The notes beneath the pieces are model-generated. The model had not been told where the DNA came from. It worked only from the letters and a program-made list of their open reading frames with translations, and searched no databases. Positions 18,620-28,111 of a stretch of 64,000 nt of DNA are shown one piece after another (the first letter of the stretch is position 1; every line of letters begins with the position of its first letter). This DNA is from Crossaster papposus (taxonomy: Eukaryota; Echinodermata; Asteroidea; Velatida; Solasteridae): contig JBAIAA010000519.1 of the NCBI GenBank assembly GCA_037893245.1, positions 806,001 through 870,000 on the forward strand. Direction: 5' to 3'. A program made the position numbers and the translations under genes.

Positions 18620-21600
18620 CGTCTTGTACCCTGCTAAACAATGGCTCAAGACGTCACAAAAAATCATGCCAAATCGTGACTCGTGGGGGCGGTGTTATTA
18701 TATGGGCACCTGCCCACATGGGCACCTGCCCATATCGATAACATAATATGGGTAACTGATGGCCGAGATGGCCGAGATGCAATTAGGAAACAAAGAGTTC
18801 CGTCAATGTTGGTCACTATTTATTCAATAAATCAACAGATACTAATACTAATGTATTATAATTTACGTAATCGAAGTAAAGTAACTTTTGATAATCGTCC
18901 TCAGAGAGATATATTCAATACATTTTTCAATAAAATGTTCAAAATGTTATGACACGAATATTATTGAAACTGTGAGTTTACTAACTATGAACTCAAATAT
19001 GAGGGCGCGCTCCTGAACGACCGGAGCGTTTTATCGTACAACCCCTGTCCTTTTAAAATTTGATAGACGGAAATGGTGACCATTAAACGACGTACATAAG
19101 CCCCATTGGCTTTGCATATTCCAATACAAAGCCAATGCAATTCTTACAAGCTCTGTCCTACTCACGTCGTTTTATAGGTGGTCATCTTTGTTGTCTATAT
19201 TACCGCCCTTTTGTCTATATACCGCATTACGAACACACTAAAAATATGTTTACATCTTTTTGTCAATAAAACAAATTCGGTCACTATCACTGAATAGCGC
19301 CCTCGATCGTCAACTCATGGAAATCTTGTTTTTCGCTCGTACCCACCGCCCAAATGGGAATGGCTAATCTCTTCAGGATGCATGAAGTCATTTCTTCGAG
19401 TCCTCATTGGATAAAACTTGTTTTAACAATAACGCGGGACAGTGCTTTGGCCTGTGCGTATGTGACTCGCGTATGTGACTCTGGTATGTGACTCTAGCCT
19501 GCTCTGAATGTATGTTCATTGGTTAAGGCATCAAGCTATATTCTACATTATGCTTTGGCAAGCGAGTGCTTGTTTAAGCTACTCCTGCCACCATTCATAG
19601 GGCACTGGTGATGAGTTCGTTATAATATTGAGGTCCCCCACTATTTATAGATTTTTTAATATTAAACTCTGACTCGCTGTCATCTCTTCATTGTGTAGGC
19701 CTATGGATTTGCTGTCATGGGTTGATGTGAATTCCACAGTTCTACCCGTTTCCGTCTCAGGTTTCGCATTAAAACGGATACGGTTTATAGCTCCCCGAGC
19801 TTATGACGTCACAGTTTCTCACTCCTACGGGGGCACAGTCCTGAAATCCCCTAAAATGTCAAGTTTTGGGTTGTTTGCCAATTCTTAGTTAAACATCTGG
19901 TTGAAAAGAAACCAATCTAATGTCTTATCGTTCCTGAGTAAAGACGAACAACTAAATAAATGAATAAAACGGTTGTTTACATCGAACACGACGAGTACGC
20001 ATACGTTTTTCCTGTCGTTTTCATTCAATGTACGGTACACGTCGTGTGTCTGTCCCTAAATTACACACAGCACCAATGCACAACTTGTGGCTTCTTACAC
20101 GTCCGCAAAAGGCGAACACTTTCCGGCTGAAATCACGACTACACCCAAACAGTCAAGTTTTTTGGGTCACTTTTGTGACCCCCGAACCTCGTTTTACACA
20201 AGAATAACACAAAATCGCCCAGTTTTTAAAGGGTTGTTGTGTGGATGTTTATATTCTACTTTTATATGATATTTCCGATTAACATAATTTCATTCAAAAC
20301 TCGTTTTGGTAGCCCAATTAGGCGATTCTTTTGAACGGTTACTGATATAGCGTATTCGTTCGCGTGCGAAACCTCTATTAATGGGAAAGTGGTTTAGCCA
20401 TCACCAACAGACTTGGAGCTGAGGGCGATAAGCATCGGAAAAAAAGGAAATCACGACTGTACACTGTATATTATGGGCATATAAAGACACTGTGGTGACC
20501 TCAATAGCAAACTAAATCACATCAAACTAAAAAGCTCGACATTGAGTCTTTTTGTAGAAGTTTGCAAAGCCATGTTAATAAAACCAAGGTCCAATAGAGT
20601 CCAGACACTAGACCAATATTTACTGGTATAACCGTCTAGGGACGCATACTATTTGAAACTTGATTTTGTTTAATCTAGTATTGTTTAATGTGCTAATTGT
20701 CAAGATAATAACATACACTGAATGCCAGCTAAGCAATCAAAGATTGACAACGCCATGTTACACTAATCACAACGTACATAACATGTCTACAATAATATTT
20801 TTTTTGTATGCATAAATAGGTTTTAGGCATACAATACAACAATACAAGCGGAACACGTCATACAATAGTCCTTGTCTATTTTGCGTTCATAAAATAACAC
20901 TAAACATTCAAATAATTCCTAGTAATACTCAAGATTATTATTCTATCGATAACTGCGTAATTCTAAGTAACTTAATTAACGCGTGACGTCAATCCGTTCT
21001 TTTGTTGTTGTCAACTGTTGTCCACTCATAAATAACGATTTGTGACGTCGCTAATTAACTTTCAAAAAATGCATTGCTTTTACGCTACATCATGCCAAAA
21101 CGTTCATTTCCGTTTTTAAACATAAAATGCAATAATGGTATTAACAATATACGCTATCTGCAATAAAGAGCTTTGTCATTTACAAAAATTAACTTCAGGC
21201 ATCTTTATATGTAGTCTAGCTGAAGCGTATTTCTATCCAAACAGACTAAATTATGTGTATAATTAAAACTTTTCTGTTAACTAACAAGTCAGCATTTACA
21301 TAACTTAGCAGTAAATTTACAGGCGTACATATAATTAAATGTCGCTTCTTGTTAGTTCAATTTCCAAACCACGTCTTTTGTTTTAATGTGATACAAATTG
21401 TGTAATTGTAGACGACAATATTCTTGCATTTAGTTTTTGAAGAATAAAACCCAAAATATTTAATATGTAAACTACATCTTAGCTACTAGCGTCCAGGCGG
21501 CGTCGTTTCTCCTTTGATGGCCACTCGTCTTGTTATTTCACATTAAAAAAATACGTCATCGGTACTGTCAATATCTAAAAAGGTAACTTCATTGATTAAT

Positions 21601-21640
21601 TCATTATCAATTAAGTTCTTTTGTTTAAACCATAAAAGTT
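18620..21640. other. Intergenic, no gene recognised
   Basis: Short direct repeat GGGCACCTGCCCA at 18702-18730. Otherwise AT-rich with no splice-consistent coding frame; the region may include the 3' UTR of the minus-strand exon C. Confidence 0.4.
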
Positions 21641-21646
21641 TGATTT

Positions 21647-21756
21647 TCAGATTTCCAACTGTGTGGCCTTGTCTCGTGTCTCCTTGGCTCGGTGTTCCCA
21701 TCGCATTAATCCAAGGGCCATTCTTATCAGTTCATGCTTAAGACCAGCTCCAAGGC
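21647..21756 (-). CDS. Candidate terminal exon C of unidentified minus-strand gene
   Basis: Acceptor TTTTTAATCTTCAG, then 35 codons and TGA in the frame entered in phase 1 (LGAGLKHELIRMALGLMRWE…DKATQLEI). Exon B ends in phase 0, so a further exon of 3n+1 nt between B and C is needed, or C belongs to a different gene. The LKHEL of C resembles LRHEL of B. Product not recognised. Confidence 0.42.
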
Positions 21757-22126
21757 CTGAAGATTAAAAAACAACAAGAAATATTCATTTAGATAGTCAA
21801 AATGTTTGGAAAAGGTTGTAAAACTGTACGTGCTTTATATAAAGAGCGGACTAATAACATCGGCATTTCTAATGCCCGGGGGCGCTGTTTAGACTTATCT
21901 ATTAGACTTGACTCGACTCGAGTGAAGGCTAATAGCACTTGAGTCAAAACAACAACAATCTTTGCGGGAAACATTTGCAATGATTTCGTCGATTATACAG
22001 TACAGCACATGGGCCGGCCGCTTATCGTGTCAAAATATACAGTGTCACTGGGTGCGTTCCACTCATCACGCGAACGTTGCAAATTATATTAGGGAACGTT
22101 AGCGAAAACGGCGAAAAACATCCGGA

Positions 22127-22770
22127 GGGCCCAATTTCTTGGCTCTGCTTACCGTTAGCAAAAGATCCCTGCTTACTGTAAAAGAACATTTCGTGCTTAC
22201 GGTAAGCGTATTTCATGCGTTAGCGAGGAATTGTGGCTTCTGCGCATGCGTACATCTTGTAACTGAGGATTCTGTGCTTACAGGGTTAGCACATACTTTT
22301 TCTGCTCGCGCGGTTAGCACAAAATGGTGATTGTAAGCGCGGAATTCTGTGGTTAGCAGAGCCAAGAAATAAGCCATTTGCGCGTGACCCCGAGTTAAAT
22401 TTGAATAACATCTGGTACACTGACTTACTCATACAGCTTGGCACAGTTTAACTTTAAATTCTCCAGACCAAAGACGCTGTTGCTATATAACGTGATTCGG
22501 GGCAAGCCTTACGCGTCATACGCTAGCAACCCCCAGCTCTGGAATGGTCTGGTGTCTTTTTGCCATTCTCACCCATTGTAAACAATGTATTGGTGCTGAG
22601 CGTCTCTTACGTAACTATGCAAAAGCTTGCCCCGAATCACGTGATATAGCAACAGTGTCTTTGGTCTGGAGAATTTAAAGTTAAACTGTGCCAAGCTGTG
22701 TGAACAAGTCAGTGTACCAGATATTATTTACATTTAACTCGGGGTCACGCGCAAATGGCTTATTGGGCCC
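22127..22770. mobile_element. Outer foldback element, interrupted near its left end
   Basis: Ends GGGCCCAA / TTGGGCCC. After the inner insertion the left arm resumes at TAAGCCATTTGCGCGTGACC, matched by GGTCACGCGCAAATGGCTTA at the right. Arms extend at least 130 bp (GACCAAAGACGCTGTTGCTA / TAGCAACAGTGTCTTTGGTC). Confidence 0.85.
22136..22369. mobile_element. Inner foldback element nested in the outer one
   Basis: Ends TTTCTTGGCTCTGCT / AGCAGAGCCAAGAAA; interior with CTTACGGTAAGCG and GGTTAGCAC motifs. Inserted 8 bp inside the outer element. Confidence 0.8.
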
Positions 22771-22789
22771 CGTTCGCTCTTCGTCTGAG

Positions 22790-23295
22790 TGACGTATTTT
22801 AAAGATGGCGGAGAGGTAAAAGCAGACGACAGTTTACTTGTAACGGGAATTATTTACGTTTCATGCTTTTCGTTATTGGTGGATTGTTTTGTGCAGTCAT
22901 GGAAATTTCTTGTCAATTGGACAATAACATCGGTGCAGCAGCCAACCAAATGCGCCACTTTTTCTCTCGGGTTTTCGCCCATCTCGTAAATCAGAATTGG
23001 CCCTAAACAGGACTGTTCTAAACATTATTGTACATACTAATCCGGTATAAATGTTTTGTATTCCTGTAAATATTCTAGTACGTCTATAAATATTCTGTTT
23101 GTATTTTTGTGTAAATATTGTTGTATTTTTATGTTTCATTTTTAGATATCCGTTTCACATACGGTTTTGTTGATGACTTTTGATGTCTTTTTTTATCCAA
23201 TTTTATTTAATAATGTATGCAGGGCCCCAAAGAAAACAAAATTGATTGGGCACACCCTGGTTAGAGAAATGCAATACAATCTGGGATGGCTATGA
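22790..23295. other. No gene recognised
   Basis: Weak direct repeats of TGTAAATATT in 23060-23120. Candidate exon B follows. Confidence 0.35.
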
Positions 23296-23301
23296 AATCA
23301 C

Positions 23302-23382
23302 CTCAAAAAATTGTTCTTGTAGCTCATGGCGCAAGCTGCCGACCACTGCATCGAGATAACACTCTGTCGTCATTCGTCCTCT
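23302..23382 (-). CDS. Candidate exon B of unidentified minus-strand gene
   Basis: Acceptor TGTTTTTTAAACAG, donor GTGATT, 81 nt, phase 0 to phase 0, so it joins exon A in frame. It encodes 27 residues including MTTECYLDAVVGSLRHELQE. Only one of the three frames is open across it. Confidence 0.45.
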
Positions 23383-23869
23383 CTGTTTAAAAAACAAGTG
23401 ACAGAAACATGACTTTGTATAAACGACACTTGTGTAATACTAATAGCACTTGTGTAACAGCAAATAGAAATGCTGCTTTCGTAAGGGGAAAAACTACACA
23501 ACGTTTCTCATCAGACAGAGGACCAAAATTCACTGTCAACGTATAACTGAAGAATACATGCGCAAAATCTGCAAAACGCCACTTCTATGAAAAAGAAAAA
23601 ATGAGATAATAATATAAAGTGAAAGCTCTTAGTGCCTATAGTATACGACAGTCGAATCCTTTTTTGTTGCCGCGTTTAGCGGCCTTTGCGCATGAACTCT
23701 TCAATTGCTATCGGCAAGAATGATTATATCATCCAAACAATTATCATGCTTGTGATTTCATGTTGGTTGAATTCTTTCTTTTACATTGAGCGGTATTTAT
23801 GCAAAAAAACAACACGTCGAATTGTGCCTATCTCATCTCTAAGCAGTTCCCTGTTGCCCAATTCTTGAC

Positions 23870-24215
23870 TTTAAAGTTATCGTATACCATTTGCCAGTTG
23901 TGCATTGTTATCGTTTGAAGCATGAAGCCAAAATCCCCCAAATCTAAAGAATGGTGCTTGACAACTAACCGGACGAAGTTTTACCTTTGTGATAAAAACA
24001 GTATTCTAATATTTCGATTTAAAACTAACTGTACTAAAAACATTTTCCAAAGATGCGTCACTGAGACAATTTTTGGACTTCTTTTATTATTATTTTCTTC
24101 AAAATGACAGCATGACAAAAGGAATAATATAACAGGGGATTTAGAGTAATTAATTTCGTTTACATCAAGTAAGCTTGTGTACAATCATTTTGATCGGTTC
24201 CTTGTTCGATAGTTG
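23870..24215. repeat. Dispersed repeat, family 2 (copy 3)
   Basis: Contains GAATGGTGCTTGACAACTAA, CTTCAAAATGACAGCATG and TACATCAAGTAAGCTT; it lies between candidate exons A and B. Confidence 0.6.
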
Positions 24216-24410
24216 TAAAGGGTATGTTGTTACTAAATTCGGTACCCTGTGGAGGAGACCTCAACAAATGCCCCGTTAAAATCGAGCCGAAAATCTTTAA
24301 GTCTTCAGCCTTTTAGGTTAGTATACATTTTTAACTCGACCGAGAAATGGAGCTATAGTTGTTAGCAATACTGTTCAAAGAACGATTTGTATAACAGAAA
24401 ACACCCTTAC

Positions 24411-24472
24411 GTCATTCAAGTTGTTTGATTCCCTGTCGTCTTTCCATGCATAGCTTTCTGTCCTCTTGCCGA
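24411..24472 (-). CDS. Candidate exon A of unidentified minus-strand gene
   Basis: Acceptor CTTTTTTTAG, donor GTAAGG, 62 nt, entered in phase 1 and left in phase 0. It encodes GKRTESYAWKDDRESNNLND. GKR at the exon start would be an amidation/dibasic site if this is a secreted precursor. No upstream signal exon was found; a 5' exon ending in phase 1 is required between here and about 27.9 kb. Confidence 0.42.
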
Positions 24473-24618
24473 CTAAAAAAGAAAAAGAAAAACAGAATGA
24501 CAAAAAGGGTTATGTTGCATTACTGACAGTGACGATCGTAACTTTAGGCGGTATGTATAAATAAGTTACCATCATCATTTGCTGCAGTAAATGAGAAACG
24601 AAGAGTTCACGGTAAGAC

Positions 24619-24850
24619 AGGGTTGTAGTCGAGTCCCTGCAAGTCCTTTCACAAGTCCTTTCGTGAAGCCAGTCACAAGTCCCTTCATAAAGCCAGTCAC
24701 AAGTAACTGGATGAACAATGACAAAGGAATGCCTTTGTCAAAGCTGATTTGAATAGCTTGTGATTTGAATTGGAACTGAAGGACTTGTGATGGACTTGCA
24801 GGGACTTGCAGGGACTTGCAGGGACTTGTGATGGACTCGACTACATCCCT
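24619..24850. mobile_element. MITE, family 8 (copy 1)
   Basis: Inverted ends AGGGTTGTAGTCGAGTCC / GGACTCGACTACATCCCT with internal ACAAGTCC and GGGACTTGCA tandem words. Copies at 25.6 and 58.2 kb. Confidence 0.85.
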
Positions 24851-25558
24851 GCGGTAAGATGGATATAGTTTCGACGTTCCTTAGTTGTCTTTTATTGGAA
24901 ATGTTCAAGGATGTTTATTCGGAATTGCAAAAAAAAATATTTGGAGAAATCGGGCGAGCTGAATCGTCAGAATTAATGTGCGCCGAAAAGACCAAAAGGT
25001 GCTTCTATACTGGAATGCGGTGTTTGTAAATTAGACAGAGGTGGATCCCTCCCTAGATCTATACCGCGCCTGGGATGCCTTTCTTCTCCATTCCTTGCAG
25101 CATGCTGGGCAATCCAGCCAGGCGTACGCCCTGACCAGCTTGAAAGCTCACTAATCAAATGATTGAAAGTACATGGTCGAGGCATTGAGTCAGCCACCTT
25201 AAACGCCTGTAATTTGTGATTCGATTCCCATTTCCGGGACCCCGTTGCATTACCAGAATAAACCATAATGATAGGCCAGAGTCATGCCTTTTCGGTTCGT
25301 CTTTACGAATCACACCGCTAATGTTAAGTGATGAAGACGTCTTATACGCTGTACACGCACTGGCGGCGGCATGACGGAGTAGCCTCGGCTCTCTTTTTAA
25401 GTGTAAATTGAGTGGGTTCATCAGGGAGGAAAGACATTATACACATTACTGTTTATTAAAGTTAAGTTATGATCCTAAAAAGTTCTCGCATAGCTTATCC
25501 CAATTTACAGTAACATAAAAGTCATTTGAACAAAACGCCACGGATCTAAATATAAATC
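24850..25558. other. No gene confirmed between two MITE copies
   Basis: Minus-strand frames of up to 97 codons cover 24973-25421. A splice-like acceptor stands at about 25400, but no phase-compatible partner was found. GTGATTCGATTCCC near 25215 is B-box-like, so part may be SINE-derived. Confidence 0.35.
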
Positions 25559-25789
25559 AGGGTTGTAGTCGAGTCCCTGCAAGTCCGTTCACAAGTCCTT
25601 TCGTGAAGCCAGTCACAAGTCCCTTCATAAAGGCAGTCACAAGTAACTGGATGAACAATGACAAAGGAATGCCTTTGTCAAAGCTGATTTGAATAGCTTG
25701 TGATTTGAATTGGAACTGAAGAACTTGTAATGGACTTGCAGGGACTTGCAGGGACTTGCATAGACTTGTGATAGACTCGACTACATCCC
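25559..25789. mobile_element. MITE, family 8 (copy 2)
   Basis: Near-identical to the copy at 24.6 kb in the same orientation, 709 bp apart. Confidence 0.85.
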
Positions 25790-25792
25790 CGA

Positions 25793-25842
25793 TATATAAA
25801 TACATATATAAATACATATAAATACATAAATACATAATTACA
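25793..25842. repeat. ATAAATACAT microsatellite
   Basis: AAATACATA words repeated about six times. Confidence 0.9.
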
Positions 25843-26024
25843 TGTTTTGGTATGATCACAATAATCCACTGTATGCTAATATATCTATAGCAAGTTTTGA
25901 CTTAAAAAAAAATGAGGAGTCGACTAAGATTGTTTTGCGAACACTTTAAAATCACCATTCATAATTACCCCAGACAGTTTCTCCATCTATGTGATTTAAT
26001 AACTATGGTTAAAAGTTCTTAAAA

Positions 26025-26215
26025 CTCAATTTAAACCCGATATAGCGTGAATTACAGACTTTATGAACTACGGACTCATTGTTAGTATTGCGCGCATGCG
26101 CCTGTGAAGATAATGGTAAGTGGATTGTCACGTGAAAGAGTTTAACCAATAACAGGGTAAAGAAGTATATGCTTTTTACATAGGAGACTGATTTTAATAT
26201 GACACCAGTCGCTGC
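26025..26215. repeat. Dispersed repeat, family 9 (copy 1)
   Basis: GACTCATTG…GCGCATGC, GTTTAACCAATAACAGGG and a following CTGATTTTAATATGACACC recur at 44640-44795. Confidence 0.6.
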
Positions 26216-26379
26216 TTGAAAAGATCATCGATGGTTTTAACTTTCCCATTGTTACAAACACGATAACAAATATCAGTCCTTAAAAGAAAGTTGTATTATA
26301 AAGCATTAAAGGATCGAACAAGACCGACCTAGTGAATTTGCGGGGGTCGCGCAATCCGATCAATAACTATACTTTGATT

Positions 26380-26515
26380 TGATTGGCTTTTGCTTCGTTA
26401 CGTTCGTAGACGCACTTCAAACAGCCAATGTGATTGGTTTATGATGCTCCATTGAATTCGTCCTTGGCCAATCAGCTAATCATTCATTCGCTTCTAGCCC
26501 CCCGTCCACTTAAAA
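26380..26515. promoter_or_regulatory. Cluster of CCAAT/ATTGG boxes
   Basis: GATTGGCTTTT, CAGCCAATGTGATTGGTTT and TTGGCCAATCAG within 100 bp, followed on the plus strand by CACTTAAAAACGCC. A possible promoter, but no first exon was found on either strand. Confidence 0.3.
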
Positions 26516-26855
26516 ACGCCCAACAAGAAATGCGAAATGCCCTGTGATTTTATTTTCTAAACCTGCCAACAAGGCAGGGTGTTTTTTGTGTGAGAAGTTC
26601 ATGTGTTTTATAGGTCTATATAATTATACTCTTCTTGTTTTTCTGTCTTTGTTTTTGTCTTTGTTAAGCCTGGTTTTCATTATCATCGTTAAGCTTATAC
26701 GCAGATATACGAAAATATGGCGTGCACAGTTGACATTAATCACAAAATAGAGATATCCCTATTAACTAGAGATATCCCTATTAACAATAGAGATATCGCT
26801 ATTAACAATGGAGGTATCCCTGTTTTTAATATAACAGCCGATTCAACCGGTACAG

Positions 26856-26985
26856 CCAGTGACGTAACTACAAGGGGCACGTCCCCCCCCCCCCCCCCCC
26901 CCCCCCCCCGTCCCCCCCCCCCCCCCCCCAATTTAATATTTGGACTTGCACACAAACAATACATCAGTTGCCATTTTGGGCCCCT
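26856..26985. repeat. Repeat with C tract, family 10 (copy 1)
   Basis: CAGTGACGTAACTACAAGGG, then C runs (26883-26929), then TTGCACACAAACAATA. The same order occurs in 35840-36030. Confidence 0.7.
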
Positions 26986-27037
26986 ATTGACGAGTAAACT
27001 GAACACCAAACGAACACATTGTGGTGTTAGCTATTTT

Positions 27038-27414
27038 AAAGGTAGGATACCCCATTTGCAGATATCGTAAATATTGACTACCGAATTATTAAGAAATATC
27101 TTACTAATTTGAAAGTAATTCTAGGCATCCAGCAAAATGATTGCGCTAGATATCCTGTAATTATTCCGAAAAACATAATTTTCTAAAGAAAAATTTGCGA
27201 TCGCCGGACGGCGATCGCGAAAAAAACAAAGTTAACATAAGAATAACTGCTCGGTGCCGGTTGAAAACAAACGCTGTTTTTTGTGCTTTTCTCGGCATCC
27301 AGGATTGAAAAAATTCGGACAGGTCAGTTATACGATATTTAGTATGAAATACAACCCCACAAATCTACCCATTCACGATAATTCAAGCAATTACCAATGG
27401 TGTATCCTACCTTT
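27038..27414. mobile_element. MITE, family 4 (copy 3)
   Basis: Both ends intact (AAAGGTAGGATACCCCATTT … GTGTATCCTACCTTT); carries a hairpin GCGATCGCCGGACGGCGATCGC inside, written here as two facing GCGATCGC words. Confidence 0.85.
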
Positions 27415-27522
27415 AAGCGTACGTGATAAGTTGAGTTAATGTGGTCAACGTTCTGAAATAAATGTTTACTTGAACGTTTCGTATCTTCAGTCCTCCTAAA
27501 TGTCTGCTAAGCTTCAAGACAG

Positions 27523-27693
27523 AGGTATAACAAAACAAGGTATAACAAAACAAGGTATAACAAAACAAGGTATAACAAAACAAGGTATAACAAAACAAGG
27601 TATAACAAAACAAGGTATAACAAAACAAGGTATAACAAAACAAGGTATAACAAAACAAGGTACATGTATAACAAAACAAGGTATAACAAAACA
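27523..27693. repeat. 15-bp tandem repeat GGTATAACAAAACAA
   Basis: About eleven nearly identical units, one interrupted by an extra ACATGT. Repeat frames are open on both strands because the unit is a multiple of three, not because they encode protein. Confidence 0.95.
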
Positions 27694-27778
27694 ATTGTTA
27701 ACTGTTGTGGGATATGACATTTTAAACACCCTCGGGTGTTCAACATTTCATATCCCACATCACAGCATTCAACAATTG
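27692..27778. repeat. Inverted repeat next to the 15-bp array
   Basis: CAATTGTTAACTGTTGTGGG faces CCCACATCACAGCATTCAAC followed by AATTG; AACACCCTCGGGTGTT lies in the loop. Confidence 0.75.
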
Positions 27779-27971
27779 TATTATATTGCGGGGTTTCTTT
27801 CTAAACAAACTTTCTTCTTATATCTTTTTAGTAAAATTCATTATTTCACTAAATGTTTTAACCGTGGTAAGTTTACGTAGCAGTTACCTAGGTGCATTTA
27901 TGATGAAGGACCTAGAAGGGGCTTCATGAAAAGAGAAAAACAAACCCAGTAATAACAAAAAAACAGTGCTT

Positions 27972-27977
27972 TTTATT
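27972..27977 (-). terminator. Poly(A) signal overlapping the stop codon
   Basis: On the minus strand the stop lies inside AATAAA (GGAATAAAAAG), so the 3' UTR may be only about 20 nt. A T-rich stretch follows. Confidence 0.45.
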
Positions 27978-28111
27978 CCTGACTAGAAATCTTGCCAATT
28001 GATTTGCATATTGTTGACCCATTTGGCCTCCCATTTAGCATCTTAGAGTCTCTAACCATCCGGTTTGTGGTCTCTTCAAACCTTGACACAGGGGAGTACT
28101 TGGGACGCGTG
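27973..28111 (-). CDS. Exon 4 (terminal) of second secreted protein gene
   Basis: Acceptor TTTTTCTTCGTTGATAG, 139 nt entered in phase 2 and open to a TAA stop. It encodes 46 residues, basic, with one cysteine. Confidence 0.62.

Noticed and set aside
24973-25421. Minus-strand frames of 88-97 codons as exons of the third gene
   Set aside because: One acceptor-like site, but no donor in a phase that would lead into exon A; part looks SINE-like.
27413-27880. Long repetitive frames on both strands
   Set aside because: Produced by the 15-bp tandem repeat, a multiple of three.
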